DNA from: Sulfurimonas sp.
GTDB taxonomy: Bacteria > Campylobacterota > Campylobacteria > Campylobacterales > Sulfurimonadaceae
DNA length: 10,990 nt
Assembly: GCA_021161305.1 (NCBI GenBank)
Contig: JAGHAW010000174.1
Location: forward strand, 1-10,990
Reading direction: 5' to 3'
The position numbers and the translations under genes are program-made. Positions 1 to 6,410 of the stretch are shown here, in pieces (the stretch's first letter is position 1; each line of letters begins with the position of its first letter). The notes under the pieces are model-generated. The model made no database searches, was not told the origin of the DNA, and saw only the letters and a list, made by a program, of their open reading frames with translations.

Positions 1-258
1 CATATTTTTATTGATATTATTAGCTACCGCAACTTTATTATTTTTCATAAAGTCAGCAACATTAACACGCTTAAAGATAGCATTTGAGCTTTCTACCATC
101 TCAATACCATCCTTAATATCATCTTTAGAGTTATACATAAAACCTAACTGAATCTGATTCATACCCTGTTTCATCAACTTCATTGTTGCATCTACCGTAG
201 CTTCACTTGCAAGTGAAAGTGTTGCACAAGTTACCAATGCTAATATAACTTTTTTCAT
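1..258 (-). CDS. Secreted periplasmic protein, possibly cytochrome c556/c'-like (partial, C-terminus off the left edge)
   Basis: An open frame of 86 codons starts at ATG 256-258 and runs off the left edge without a stop. The start is supported by an AAGGA ribosome binding site (265-269 on the plus strand) six bases upstream. The protein begins with a Sec signal peptide: MKK, then a hydrophobic stretch, ending near SLAS-EA, so the mature chain should start around residue 18-19. The mature part is helical and polar (TMKLMKQGMNQIQLGFMYNS, then a run containing ANNINKN). This pattern reminds me of the small helical-bundle cytochromes c556/c' common in Campylobacterota. In those proteins the haem motif CxxCH lies at the C-terminus, which would be outside this window, so the cytochrome assignment is inference. 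It is separated from yraN by 93 bases and probably has its own promoter. Confidence 0.6.
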   Translation of the reverse strand, partial: MKKVILALVTCATLSLASEATVDATMKLMKQGMNQIQLGFMYNSKDDIKDGIEMVESSNAIFKRVNVADFMKNNKVAVANNINKNM

Positions 259-284
259 CTAACATCCTTAAAGGTTTTTTATTT

Positions 285-310
285 AAAAAAAGAATACACT
301 CTTATGTATT
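285..310 (-). terminator. Possible weak Rho-independent terminator after yraN
   Basis: On the minus strand, AATACA (305-310) and TGTATT (293-298) can pair around a six-base loop and are followed by C and seven T (285-291). The position, downstream of the yraN stop and upstream of the next gene, suits a terminator. The stem is only six pairs with one GC pair, so it would be weak. The TATTCT in the same stretch could instead be part of a -10 box for the gene starting at 258, and the two readings cannot be separated from sequence alone. Confidence 0.3.
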
Positions 311-351
311 AAAGATTAATAAAATCATACAAACTGCGTTTATAAATTTAG

Positions 352-681
352 TTAAAGTGTAATATTTTCCACATGCCATACTTTTTTTGGAGTAACAACT
401 ATAGCATCATACATATACAAAACATCAAGAGAATTTTTTTTCATATATACATTACTTGTTCTTATGATTCTAGAAAGTTTTCTTGGAGTTATATTTTGAA
501 TAGCAGACTCATAATCAAGACCACTCTTTACTTCTACAAAATGTAAAACTTCATTTTTTAAAGCTATAATATCTATCTCACCAAAACGAGAATAAAAATT
601 TCGCTCAACAATCATAAAACCATTTTCATCAAGAAATTCACACGCTTTTGTTTCAGCTAGATTTCCTTTTGCTCTGCTCAT
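352..681 (-). CDS. yraN: YraN / UPF0102 family putative endonuclease
   Basis: This 109-residue protein is close to the usual length of the UPF0102 family, whose fold is that of PD-(D/E)xK nucleases similar to Holliday-junction resolvases. Visible motifs are the conserved Glu10 (KGNLAETKA), GEIDII at 34-39 (Asp37) and FVEVK at 48-52 (Glu50, Lys52); together these form the expected metal-binding signature. They are followed by the family's TPRKLSRI (65-72). The exact cellular role of the family is not settled. It is probably cytoplasmic, as no signal or membrane segment is seen. The ATG is separated by one base from the TAG stop of the upstream molybdoenzyme gene (TAGTATG) and has no good Shine-Dalgarno of its own, so translational coupling is likely. 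Confidence 0.9.
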   Translation of the reverse strand: MSRAKGNLAETKACEFLDENGFMIVERNFYSRFGEIDIIALKNEVLHFVEVKSGLDYESAIQNITPRKLSRIIRTSNVYMKKNSLDVLYMYDAIVVTPKKVWHVENITL

Positions 682-682
682 A

Positions 683-2746
683 CTAAGAGTTAATCACTTC
701 CACTTTAACACTCTTAAACGCAGCAGTCATAATCAACTCATCACTTACATCTCCAAAGAGAGCGTTTATATTGGATTCTGCATAATGAAAAGTGCTAAAA
801 AGTGTTTTTGGTTGAATCTTATCTGTAAATTTTATAGTCAATGGAGTTGTTTCTCCATTCTCAGTTTTTAGGATGACTTTTTGGCTTGTAAAATCATCTG
901 CATCATCTTCACAAACAAGTAAAACATCTTCACTGTAACGACTTACTAAACTCTCACTTTGTCTTGTCTGTGCAGAGTTATTGTACATAGCTATGGTTCT
1001 GCCGGTTGTCAAGTAATAGCCTGTTAATTTCTTGGATACTATCTCTTCTATCATGCCACGGAGTTTGTATTGATGATAGTGAAACTTTCCTAGTCCATCG
1101 GGAGTTCTAAAATCAAGCTGATGAAGTCTTGGAGTATCCTCTGTATAAACTGGCCACTGTAACCCTCTTTTTCTATGTCGCTCAAGTCTCATATATGAAG
1201 CACCGCTGAATCTTCTATGTGCCACCTCTCTTACCTCATCCCAAACTTCACTGGAATCTTTATAACTGTAATCTCCACCCATTTTATTATCTAACATCTT
1301 TATAATTTCCCAGTCATCCGGCAAATCAGATTTTACTAATGGCTGGGAAAGATGCAGTCTTCTCATAGCATTTACATAGACACCAGTTTTTTCATAAGCT
1401 GATTTTACACCTATAACTATGTCGGCTCTTTTAGCAATCTCACTCATAAAAAGCTCTTGAACCATAACAAATTCCAGCCTATCAAAAGCACTATTTACTT
1501 TGTTGATATTTGGATGTATATGAGTCAAATCTTCACCCATATTTATAACAGCTTTTATCTCGTCTCTAAGCATTGCATCTACAAGCTGAGGGGTCATAAG
1601 TCCTACCTCTTTGACATCCTGATAATCAGGTTCATAGTATGGAAGCATTCCCATGTCACAAGCACCTTGAACATTGTTTTGTCCACGAAGAGGCATAAGA
1701 CCTGCTCCATGTTTTCCAACATTTCCTGTCATTAGTGCTAAGTGAGTTATCGCCATAACAGCGTATGAACCATCCAAATGTTCAGTGATTCCAAGTCCCC
1801 AAAATATCATAGAATTTTTAAGAGCATACTCTCGTGCTACTTTTGGAATCATCTTAGTTAGGTACTCATAGCCTTCTATATTTTCAAAATATTTAGGGTC
1901 TGTATATGGGTCATTCATAATTTTATTTCTAAAATCATCAAAACCTTTTGTTCTATTTTCTATAAATTTTTCATCATACAACTCTTCATCTATAATTACA
2001 TAAGCCAACATATTTAAAACAAGCAGATTTGCCTCATGCGGGATGATAGCCTTGTATTTTGAGACACGATGAAGCTTTATCTCACGAACATCAAAAACAG
2101 CAAGATTATCATGTTTTCCTGCTGTATTTACTATACGGTTTGCGATAATCGGATGTGCTTCAGTTGTGTTTGAGCCAATAACTATCATAAATTCACAATC
2201 ATATATATCGTTGTAGGGGTTAGTAGCCGCACCTTCCCCGATAGTCATCTTCATACCTTTAAGAGAAGGAGCATGACAGACTCTGGCACAATTATCTACA
2301 TGTGGACTTTTAAGAATTTGACGAGTAAATTTTTGAAGCAAGTAAGCACTCTCACAAGATGTTCTTGCTCCACCGATAGAACAGACTGATTTTTTTCCAT
2401 ACTTTGCCTGAACTTCTTGAAGCTTCATGGCAGACGCAGTTGTAGCACTATCTACATCACACTCATACCAAACATCATCAAGCTCAACCAAAGATGAGTT
2501 GATAGCCTCTTTGATAGCAGGATTTTTCTCTAAAAAACTTTTTTTAATTCTAGGAGTTCTAACTCTTTCATCAGAAGCAACAAAGTCATACCCATGTTTA
2601 CCTTTGACGCAGAGTTTACCTTCTGAAACTACACCATCTTTGTAAGCAAAGATTTTTTCTATTTTGTTGTCTGACACTTCTGCAGCTATATCACAACCAA
2701 CACCGCAATATGTACAGACACTCTCTATAGTTTCAAAGTTTTTCAT
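683..2746 (-). CDS. Cysteine-type formate dehydrogenase-like molybdopterin oxidoreductase, cytoplasmic, stand-alone
   Basis: This 687-residue enzyme belongs to the molybdopterin oxidoreductase (DMSO reductase) superfamily, closest to FdhF-type formate dehydrogenase alpha subunits. The N-terminus carries a 4Fe-4S site: Cys11, Cys14, Cys18 and Cys46, with Lys48 after it. The active-site signature CARVCHAPS has Cys157 (codon TGT, 2276-2278) where E. coli FdhF has selenocysteine, next to His158. LRGQNNVQGACDMG (353-366) supplies the conserved Arg354. The C-terminal dinucleotide-binding domain starts near 577 (YYLTTGR) and ends in a recognisable TFHYAESN segment. There is no Tat signal, no N-terminal 2Fe-2S extension, and no beta, gamma or FdhD gene nearby, so the electron partner is unknown. 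Several usually conserved stretches differ (GENP is GEDL, DGTFTNTERR is TGVYVNAMRR), so the substrate may not be formate. An AGGA ribosome binding site (2752-2755) precedes the ATG. Confidence 0.85.
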   Translation of the reverse strand: MKNFETIESVCTYCGVGCDIAAEVSDNKIEKIFAYKDGVVSEGKLCVKGKHGYDFVASDERVRTPRIKKSFLEKNPAIKEAINSSLVELDDVWYECDVDSATTASAMKLQEVQAKYGKKSVCSIGGARTSCESAYLLQKFTRQILKSPHVDNCARVCHAPSLKGMKMTIGEGAATNPYNDIYDCEFMIVIGSNTTEAHPIIANRIVNTAGKHDNLAVFDVREIKLHRVSKYKAIIPHEANLLVLNMLAYVIIDEELYDEKFIENRTKGFDDFRNKIMNDPYTDPKYFENIEGYEYLTKMIPKVAREYALKNSMIFWGLGITEHLDGSYAVMAITHLALMTGNVGKHGAGLMPLRGQNNVQGACDMGMLPYYEPDYQDVKEVGLMTPQLVDAMLRDEIKAVINMGEDLTHIHPNINKVNSAFDRLEFVMVQELFMSEIAKRADIVIGVKSAYEKTGVYVNAMRRLHLSQPLVKSDLPDDWEIIKMLDNKMGGDYSYKDSSEVWDEVREVAHRRFSGASYMRLERHRKRGLQWPVYTEDTPRLHQLDFRTPDGLGKFHYHQYKLRGMIEEIVSKKLTGYYLTTGRTIAMYNNSAQTRQSESLVSRYSEDVLLVCEDDADDFTSQKVILKTENGETTPLTIKFTDKIQPKTLFSTFHYAESNINALFGDVSDELIMTAAFKSVKVEVINS

Positions 2747-2765
2747 AAAAATCCTACTACTTAAT

Positions 2766-3033
2766 TAAGTAATGAGGTATAAATAACTTCACATTCAATG
2801 AGAAGAGAGGTTACAAGATACAAGGCGAAAGTCCGTAGGAGCTATTAGTAGCTTCAAGGATTTTCAACGAAGTAGGTTGTGACCTCTCTTCTCACCCGAA
2901 GGGCAACACTTAAAAGGCTCATCTTCTGCGTTAGACTTTGGCCAACGATACTAGTATCGCTAGCAAAAGTCTGCCTTGAAGCTAAACCTTTTAAGTGTTG
3001 TTGAGAATGAAATTATTTATGCCTCATTACTTA
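2766..3033. repeat. 268-bp nested palindromic element (MITE-like or structured RNA)
   Basis: The gap between the dehydrogenase and the molybdoenzyme has no gene but is almost entirely inverted repeats. The outer arms 2766-2791 and 3008-3033 match at 24 of 26 positions. Inside is compound hairpin A: 2799-2815 with 2878-2894 (16 of 17), then 2827-2834 with 2858-2865 (7 of 8), and a tip at 2838-2844 with 2849-2855. A mini hairpin CCC-GAA-GGG follows at 2895-2903. Compound hairpin B has 2904-2917 with 2987-3000 (14 of 14), 2933-2942 with 2963-2972 (9 of 10), and a perfect palindrome cgatactagtatcg at 2946-2959. No transposase and no ORF lie inside. The right arm covers the stop codon of the short-chain dehydrogenase. 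The structure suits a non-autonomous mobile element or a transcribed structured RNA; which one is inference. Confidence 0.75.
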
Positions 3034-3761
3034 TTCATGGAGTGTACTATTTTATCTCTTAAAAATTGTGGAAGCGAGTTTAAAAGTGAAATCATTAAAT
3101 AAAATCTAAGTGGAAAAGCATAGAATCTCTTCTCTTTTTCTATTGCTTTTTTTATTTTTACTACACCCTCTTTTGTACTTAAAATAAACGGCATATGAAA
3201 CTCATTTTTATCTGTAAGTTCACTTTTTATAAATCCCGGTAAAATATTTATAACCTTTATACCATCATTTTTATATTTGTATCTAATACCCTCAGCATAA
3301 GAATTCAAGGCTCTTTTTGATGAGCTATAGACTTTAGAACTTGGCATAGAAAAAAGCGAAGCAAGAGAAGAGATAAAAACTATTTTACCACTTTTTTGCT
3401 CTTTAAAACGAGGAAGCAGAATCTCAAGTATTGCGTGATTTGCAAGGACATTTACATCATAAAGTCTTTTAAATTCTGCGATTGGGGTTATATCTGCATT
3501 GTGACCGAGTGAGATTCCAGCGTTGAGGATAACCATATCTACAGATAAAAAATTTTTAATCTTTTCTTGAAGTATATCAAACTCTGTAACATCCACCACA
3601 ACTATCTCAACACTCTTGGTATGTGGCAGTAATTCAGTTTGGAGTTTTTTAAGTTTTTTTTCTCTTCTTGCTAGAAGAACAAGAGAGTTTTCTGCGGATG
3701 CATATTGACGAGCCAACTCCTCGCCAATCCCACTACTTGCACCTGTAATTAAAATTTTCAC
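3027..3761 (-). CDS. Short-chain dehydrogenase/reductase (classical SDR)
   Basis: This 244-residue protein is of typical length for a classical NAD(P)-dependent SDR with a Rossmann fold. The cofactor motif TGASSGIG is at 6-13, with VDVT at 56-59 and NAG at 80-82. The catalytic set is complete: Asn104, Ser131 or Ser132, Tyr145 and Lys149 (YSSSK). ARR at 31-33 after the second strand hints at NADP preference, as inference. The C-terminus (215-240) is hydrophobic and ends in LRDKIV; the substrate cannot be named. The start is GTG, eight bases after the hom stop, with no well-placed Shine-Dalgarno, so translation probably depends on coupling to hom. The stop codon and the last Lys codon lie inside the right arm of the palindromic element, which may have replaced the original end of the gene. 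Confidence 0.85.
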   Translation of the reverse strand: MKILITGASSGIGEELARQYASAENSLVLLARREKKLKKLQTELLPHTKSVEIVVVDVTEFDILQEKIKNFLSVDMVILNAGISLGHNADITPIAEFKRLYDVNVLANHAILEILLPRFKEQKSGKIVFISSLASLFSMPSSKVYSSSKRALNSYAEGIRYKYKNDGIKVINILPGFIKSELTDKNEFHMPFILSTKEGVVKIKKAIEKEKRFYAFPLRFYLMISLLNSLPQFLRDKIVHSMNK

Positions 3762-3769
3762 CTTAAAAG

Positions 3770-5029
3770 TTAAACTATCCTAATCATAACAGGAGCAGAA
3801 TTTACAAAATCAAGTGCTTCAATCTCTTTCATCATAGTTTGAATATCTCTCTCTAGTGCTATATGAGTAGAAAAAAGAAGATTTGCAGAGTCACTAGAAG
3901 CTGGGCGTTGAAGCATAGTTTCTATTGAAATATTATTATCTTCAAAAAGTTTAGTGATTCGAGCCAAAACTCCAGTTTTATCCGATACATTTATACGAAG
4001 ATAGTATTTTGATCTAATATTTTCTGGTGCTTTTAGAGTTAGTTTACCCTCCATAGGTTTATCAAACCCAAGCATAGGAGTAGATTTTCCACTTCTTGCT
4101 ATATCAATTATATTAGCAACAACAGCACTAGCGGTAGCATCTCCACCGGCACCGGCACCATAGTAGAGTGTTTCACCGACTTTATCTCCAACAACAGAGA
4201 TTCCGTTCATTACTCCATCTATCTTGGCTATCATCTCGTCTTGTGAAATCAGACAAGCATGAACACGAAGTTCTACTTCATTTTTATCTTTTTTAGCGAT
4301 TCCCAAAAGCTTGATTGCATAACCAAACTCTTTAGCAAAACCTATATCGTCTTGACTTACATTCTCAATACCTTCGATTAAAATATCTTCAGGTTTAGCA
4401 TCGATTCCATAAGCGATAGAAGCAAGGATGAGAAGTTTATGAGCAGCATCATATCCACCAACATCAAAAGAAGGATCTGCTTCAGCATAACCTAACTCTT
4501 GAGACTCTTTTAAGATATCATCATAAGCAACACCCTCATTAGTCATCTTTGTCATCATATAGTTACAAGTTCCGTTCATAATTCCCATAATAGACTCTAT
4601 ATGATTTGCAGATAAACCATCACGAAGAGCATTAATAATAGGAATACCGCCTGCCACAGAAGCCTCATACTCAAAAGCAATATCTTTTGCCAACTCCGCA
4701 AGTTCATAGCGGTGATAAGCCAAAAGTGCTTTATTTGCAGTTACAACAGCTTTACCACCTTTTAGAGCTTTTTTTACAACTTCAAAAGGTTCTTCAACTC
4801 CACCCATAAGTTCCACAACTATATCTATCTCTGGGTCATTAAGAACATCGTCAATATCGTCTGTAATAACAATATCCAAGCCTCTATCTTTAGCAAGATT
4901 TTTAACAACCCCGCGTTTAACCACTATCTCACAACCGGCACGAGCAGAGATAACATCAGCATTATCTTTTAAAATTTGAGCTACACTTGTTCCAACAGTT
5001 CCAACACCGATTATTCCAACTTTTATCAT
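3770..5029 (-). CDS. hom: Homoserine dehydrogenase with C-terminal ACT domain
   Basis: Homoserine dehydrogenase reduces aspartate semialdehyde to homoserine, the branch point to threonine and methionine, in the cytoplasm. The 419 residues match the monofunctional bacterial type, with no aspartokinase domain. The nucleotide-binding motif GVGTVG is at 8-13 and TANK at 97-100. The catalytic-domain signature around AEADPSFDVGG and DAAHK gives Glu183, Asp194 and Lys198, spaced as yeast Glu208, Asp219 and Lys223. An ACT domain from about 343 to 417 (LRINVSDKTGVLARITKLF) suggests allosteric control, classically by threonine. The ATG has a GGAGA ribosome binding site (about 5034-5040). The REP-like pair lies between this gene and the upstream aminotransferase, so the two may be transcribed together or be partly uncoupled there. 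Confidence 0.96.
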   Translation of the reverse strand: MIKVGIIGVGTVGTSVAQILKDNADVISARAGCEIVVKRGVVKNLAKDRGLDIVITDDIDDVLNDPEIDIVVELMGGVEEPFEVVKKALKGGKAVVTANKALLAYHRYELAELAKDIAFEYEASVAGGIPIINALRDGLSANHIESIMGIMNGTCNYMMTKMTNEGVAYDDILKESQELGYAEADPSFDVGGYDAAHKLLILASIAYGIDAKPEDILIEGIENVSQDDIGFAKEFGYAIKLLGIAKKDKNEVELRVHACLISQDEMIAKIDGVMNGISVVGDKVGETLYYGAGAGGDATASAVVANIIDIARSGKSTPMLGFDKPMEGKLTLKAPENIRSKYYLRINVSDKTGVLARITKLFEDNNISIETMLQRPASSDSANLLFSTHIALERDIQTMMKEIEALDFVNSAPVMIRIV

Positions 5030-5052
5030 AAAATCTCCATAAACTTATATAA

Positions 5053-5117
5053 GTTCCCACTCAGGAGAGTGGGAACTAGGGGCGATGCAAGCTCGTTCCC
5101 ACTCTCCTGAGTGGGAA
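5053..5117. repeat. REP-like inverted repeat pair (BIME-like)
   Basis: Two 23-base arms, 5054-5076 and 5095-5117, are perfect reverse complements separated by 18 bases. Each arm is itself a hairpin: gttcccactc-agga-gagtgggaac on the left (10-bp stem, 5053-5076) and ttcccactc-tcct-gagtgggaa on the right (9-bp stem, 5096-5117). The GTTCCCAC...GTGGGAA form resembles abundant intergenic REP-type repeats in many proteobacterial genomes, which are thought to be spread by RAYT (Y1 transposase-like) proteins. No such gene is in this window, so that link is inference. The much higher GC than the surroundings supports a foreign, mobile origin. In RNA it would form one long stem or two adjacent hairpins upstream of hom, without a T tract for Rho-independent termination. 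Confidence 0.85.
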
Positions 5118-5134
5118 TGCACACATGACTTTAT

Positions 5135-6343
5135 TTAATCAAACTGTTTTAAAAAGTTTTTAATATTTTTTGCTGCCTGACGGATTCTATTGTCATTTTC
5201 TATCAGAGCAATTCTTACATAGCCCTCTCCATACTCACCAAAACCAATCCCAGGAGCCACTGCAACTTGAGCCTCTGTCAAAAGTCTTTTTGAAAACTCT
5301 AGCGAACCTAAGTGTTCTACACACTCGGGAATCTTAGCCCAAACAAACATACTTGCCTGATTTCTTCTTATGTGCCAACCTGCTCTATCAAAAGCTTCTA
5401 TGAGAACATCTTGACGATGGTCATACTTATCCGTAATATCTTTTACACACTGTTGATCACCGTTTAGTGCTACTGTTGCAGCTACCTGAATAGGTGTAAA
5501 CATTCCATAGTCTAACCACGATTTAATTTTTTGCAATGCTCCGATTAGTTTCTCATTTCCAACAAAGAAACCAACTCTCCAACCAGCCATATTATAAGAT
5601 TTTGAAAGGGTAAAAGACTCAACTGCTACATCTTTTGCACCCTCTACGCTCATAATAGATGGAGTTACATAACCATCAAATGTTATATCTCCATAAGCTA
5701 TATCAGAGATTATATAAAATCTTTTCTTTTTTGCCATAGCAACAAGCCTTACATAAAATTCTTGCGTAACTGTTACTGTTGTTGGATTATGAGGAAAGTT
5801 TACTAAAACATATTTTGGTTTTGGAGAACTCTCTTTAAAAACTCTTTCTAAACTTTGAAAAAACTTATCTTCATCGAGTCTATAATGCTCATCAAACTCT
5901 ATACCAAACTTAACAACATTTCCACCCGCTAAGATAAAAGAGTATTCGTGAATTGGGTAAGTTGGATCTGGAACTACTGCTACATCACCTGGGTTTGTAA
6001 TTGCATAAGTAAGATGTGCATAACCCTCTTTACTTCCCATAGTCGCCACACACTCTGTTTGGGGATTTAAGTCGCAATTATATCTTCTTTTATACCAGTC
6101 GGAAATTGCTTTAAGAAGTTTTGGAATACCTTTTGAAGTTGAGTAGCCGTGGGTTTTCGTTTTTTGTGCTGATTCTACAAGTTTTGCTCTTATGTGTTCT
6201 GGAGTATCTCCATCCGGATTACCCATAGAAAAGTCGATTACATCTGCACCAGCTCTTCTCTCAGCCATTTTAAGCTCATTTACCTCAGCAAAAATATACT
6301 TTGGAAGTCTTTTTATTCTATCAAATTGTATCTCATCAAACAT
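5135..6343 (-). CDS. PLP-dependent class I/II aminotransferase, AlaC-like
   Basis: This 402-residue fold-type I aminotransferase most resembles the AlaC/YfdZ and LL-diaminopimelate aminotransferase-like group. Seen in the sequence are the cofactor-aspartate strand SDIAYGD (Asp214, Tyr217), the PLP lysine in SFTLSKSYNMAGWR (Lys248, with Arg256 for the phosphate), the NFPHNPTT loop with Asn186, and Arg377 (YVRIAL) for the substrate carboxylate. GNPDGDTP near 41-48 is the usual N-terminal substrate-loop motif. The likely reaction is amino transfer from glutamate to pyruvate or another oxo acid. Its position directly before homoserine dehydrogenase suggests a role in aspartate-family metabolism, and relatives are variously annotated as aspartate, alanine or LL-DAP aminotransferase; specificity cannot be read from the sequence. 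The ATG is preceded by GAGG (6351-6355 on the plus strand) eight bases upstream. Confidence 0.9.
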   Translation of the reverse strand: MFDEIQFDRIKRLPKYIFAEVNELKMAERRAGADVIDFSMGNPDGDTPEHIRAKLVESAQKTKTHGYSTSKGIPKLLKAISDWYKRRYNCDLNPQTECVATMGSKEGYAHLTYAITNPGDVAVVPDPTYPIHEYSFILAGGNVVKFGIEFDEHYRLDEDKFFQSLERVFKESSPKPKYVLVNFPHNPTTVTVTQEFYVRLVAMAKKKRFYIISDIAYGDITFDGYVTPSIMSVEGAKDVAVESFTLSKSYNMAGWRVGFFVGNEKLIGALQKIKSWLDYGMFTPIQVAATVALNGDQQCVKDITDKYDHRQDVLIEAFDRAGWHIRRNQASMFVWAKIPECVEHLGSLEFSKRLLTEAQVAVAPGIGFGEYGEGYVRIALIENDNRIRQAAKNIKNFLKQFD

Positions 6344-6371
6344 CTATATAGCCTCATAATTTATTAATGCC

Positions 6372-6377
6372 ATTTTA
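6372..6377 (-). promoter_or_regulatory. Possible -10 box for the aminotransferase-hom unit
   Basis: In the 67-base gap after the periplasmic-protein gene the minus strand reads TTTTTCGC then TAAAAT (five of six to TATAAT), 28 bases before the aminotransferase ATG. No convincing -35 is present, but Campylobacterota sigma-70 promoters often lack one and use T-rich upstream sequence, which is present here. The gap is the largest between rlmB and hom apart from the REP-like region, so a promoter here is plausible but weakly supported. Confidence 0.3.
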
Positions 6378-6410
6378 GCGAAAAATATTTAGAATAAGAT
6401 AATAAACTTC

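Noticed and set aside
1457..1735. Plus-strand open frame of 92 codons
   Set aside because: It lies wholly inside the molybdoenzyme gene on the other strand, has no ribosome binding site and its translation has no recognisable pattern.
2276..2278. Possible selenocysteine codon in the formate dehydrogenase-like gene
   Set aside because: The active-site codon is TGT (Cys), not TGA, so this is a cysteine-type enzyme.
2427..2645. Plus-strand open frame of 72 codons
   Set aside because: Antisense to the N-terminal part of the molybdoenzyme; low-complexity Ser-rich translation typical of a shadow frame.
5053..5117. CRISPR-like repeat
   Set aside because: There are only two arms, they are inverted rather than direct, and there is no array of spacers.
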